Shown: positions 5,607 to 6,271 of the stretch, in pieces | Layout of the letters: every line of letters begins with the position of its first letter | Position numbering within the stretch: the first letter of the stretch is position 1 | Origin: Chloroflexota bacterium | GTDB taxonomy: Bacteria; Chloroflexota; Dormibacteria; Dormibacterales; Dormibacteraceae | Assembly (NCBI GenBank): GCA_005880175.1 | Contig: VBJR01000142.1 | Span: 8,052 to 14,322 of the forward strand | Length of the DNA: 6,271 nt | Direction: 5' to 3' | Program-made: the position numbers and the translations under genes | The notes under the pieces: generated by a model | Told to the model about the DNA's origin: nothing | The model's database searches: none | What the model saw: the letters and a program-made list of their open reading frames with translations, nothing else

Positions 5607-6271
5607 CTAGCCCCGCATCCGCGCCGGGCCGCCGAGGCTGGACACCACCGCCTGCCGCCAGCCGGCGCCGCCGCCGGCCACCATCGTCTCGAGCATCGCC
5701 GCCAGCTCGGGGAGGTTCGCCGGGACCAGGGCGGCGAACGGCTTGGCCCGCTTCTCGACCGGCAGCTCGTAGCTGATCCACATCAGCTCGGAGCGGGGCA
5801 GCCACGGCGTCGTCCCCTCGACGACCTTGAGGTCGAAGCCGACCAGCCGCAGGTGGCGCAGCGCGCCGCGCTCCCCGGCGTCGCCGACGATCACCTGGAT
5901 CTCGTCGAGCGCCACCCCGACCTTGAGGCACGCCAGCATCAGGTGCCACGGCACCCGGTTCCGCTGCTCGCCCCTCGGCAGCTGGTGGTCGCGCACGAAC
6001 CGCTTGATCTCGAACGCGTTGTGCGTGGTCCGGTCGGGGGCCGCGTACTCGGACAGCAGGTCGACCCGGTGGGCGACCTCGACCGGGAGGCCCAGCCGCA
6101 CCGGCGAATCGAGCGGCAGCGGCTCGGGGTCGGGCGAGCCCACCAGGCCCAGGTAGCCCACGATCCGGCCGTCGCCGGTCAGCGTGACCGTGTGGACCGT
6201 CCCCACGCCCCTCGCCGGGGCCGGCAGCGGCTCGTGGAACAGCGCCAGGCGGTGGGCCAGCTCGCGGTCCA
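5607..6271 (-). CDS. uncharacterised protein, possibly GNAT/AHL-synthase-like acyltransferase, 5' end missing
   Basis: The frame is open to the right edge, so the N-terminus is outside; 220 residues are visible, numbered from the codon at 6269. I do not recognise the family with certainty. Seen: a strand pair Val-His-Thr-Val-Thr-Leu then Gly-Asp-Gly-Arg-Ile-Val-Gly-Tyr-Leu-Gly-Leu-Val (25-43), a Phe-Glu-Ile-Lys-Arg-Phe-Val block (86-92), a helix with Met-Leu-Ala-Cys-Leu-Lys-Val-Gly-Val-Ala (111-120), Gln-Val-Ile-Val-Gly-Asp (125-130), and an Arg-Leu-Val-Gly-Phe-Asp-Leu-Lys-Val-Val-Glu-Gly segment (141-152). A product-of-scaffold strand ending in a Glu-x-x-Arg-Phe block followed by a long helix and a strand recalls GNAT-fold N-acyl amino acid or acyl-homoserine lactone synthases, but this is a weak resemblance. 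The GTG at 6206 is internal to an open frame and not a supported start. It is the first visible gene of the minus-strand operon, 2 bases before the amidase. Confidence 0.6.
   Translation of the reverse strand, partial: DRELAHRLALFHEPLPAPARGVGTVHTVTLTGDGRIVGYLGLVGSPDPEPLPLDSPVRLGLPVEVAHRVDLLSEYAAPDRTTHNAFEIKRFVRDHQLPRGEQRNRVPWHLMLACLKVGVALDEIQVIVGDAGERGALRHLRLVGFDLKVVEGTTPWLPRSELMWISYELPVEKRAKPFAALVPANLPELAAMLETMVAGGGAGWRQAVVSSLGGPARMRG

Noticed and set aside
2785..5610. Very long plus-strand open frame opposite the amidase and exporter genes
   Set aside because: Its translation is Arg/Gly/Ala/His-rich with no family motifs, the usual antisense shadow of GC-rich genes. The minus strand carries full-length proteins with intact catalytic and transport motifs.
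5605..5949. Upstream extension of the amidase to an earlier in-frame start
   Set aside because: The extra residues overlap the upstream gene in another frame and look like shadow sequence. The ATG at 5604 gives the canonical amidase N-terminus and family length.
6204..6206. GTG as start of the right-edge gene
   Set aside because: The frame stays open with protein-like sequence and good codon bias up to the window edge, so the true start probably lies outside.
1..6271. tRNA, rRNA, CRISPR, insertion sequence, toxin-antitoxin or defence genes
   Set aside because: No cloverleaf, spaced repeats, transposase motifs, terminal inverted repeats or nuclease/toxin motifs were seen on either strand.

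Overview
The window is very GC-rich, with G or C at most third codon positions, frequent GTG/ATG starts and long spurious open frames opposite the real genes. This fits a high-GC actinobacterium (Streptosporangiales, Pseudonocardiales or Thermoleophilia type). I cannot fix the genus. There are no tRNA or rRNA genes, no CRISPR array, no insertion sequence and no phage genes. It looks like a chromosomal metabolic/accessory stretch.

Left part, plus strand (1-1401): the 3' end of a small polytopic membrane protein resembling the DUF998 family, then 7 bases later a complete flavin-dependent nitronate monooxygenase/FabK-like oxidoreductase. The oxidoreductase runs head-on into a minus-strand DUF1028 gene (1393-2280). 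The two coding regions overlap by 9 bp, and both stop codons sit inside one nested, perfectly paired inverted repeat that is a good candidate for a shared bidirectional terminator.

Middle (2277-2517): a 237-base gap holds a strong 14-bp GC hairpin, the likely terminator of the minus-strand operon to the right. It also holds an in-frame stretch of coding-like sequence with no credible start, whose stop overlaps the DUF1028 start (ATGA). It looks like the tail of a truncated gene.

Right part, minus strand (2518 to the window end): a tightly packed three-gene operon, read right to left. It comprises a protein of uncertain family with a possible GNAT/acyl-homoserine-lactone-synthase-like core (5' end outside the window), an amidase-signature hydrolase with an intact Lys-Ser-Ser triad, and a DHA2-type MFS exporter. 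Gaps are 2 and 15 bases. If the first gene is an N-acyltransferase, the trio could make, cleave and export a small acylated amide. This is a hypothesis from order and weak motif resemblance. The MFS protein appears to lack the residues that normally form transmembrane helix 6, leaving 13 predicted helices instead of 14. That is the most concrete oddity in the window.
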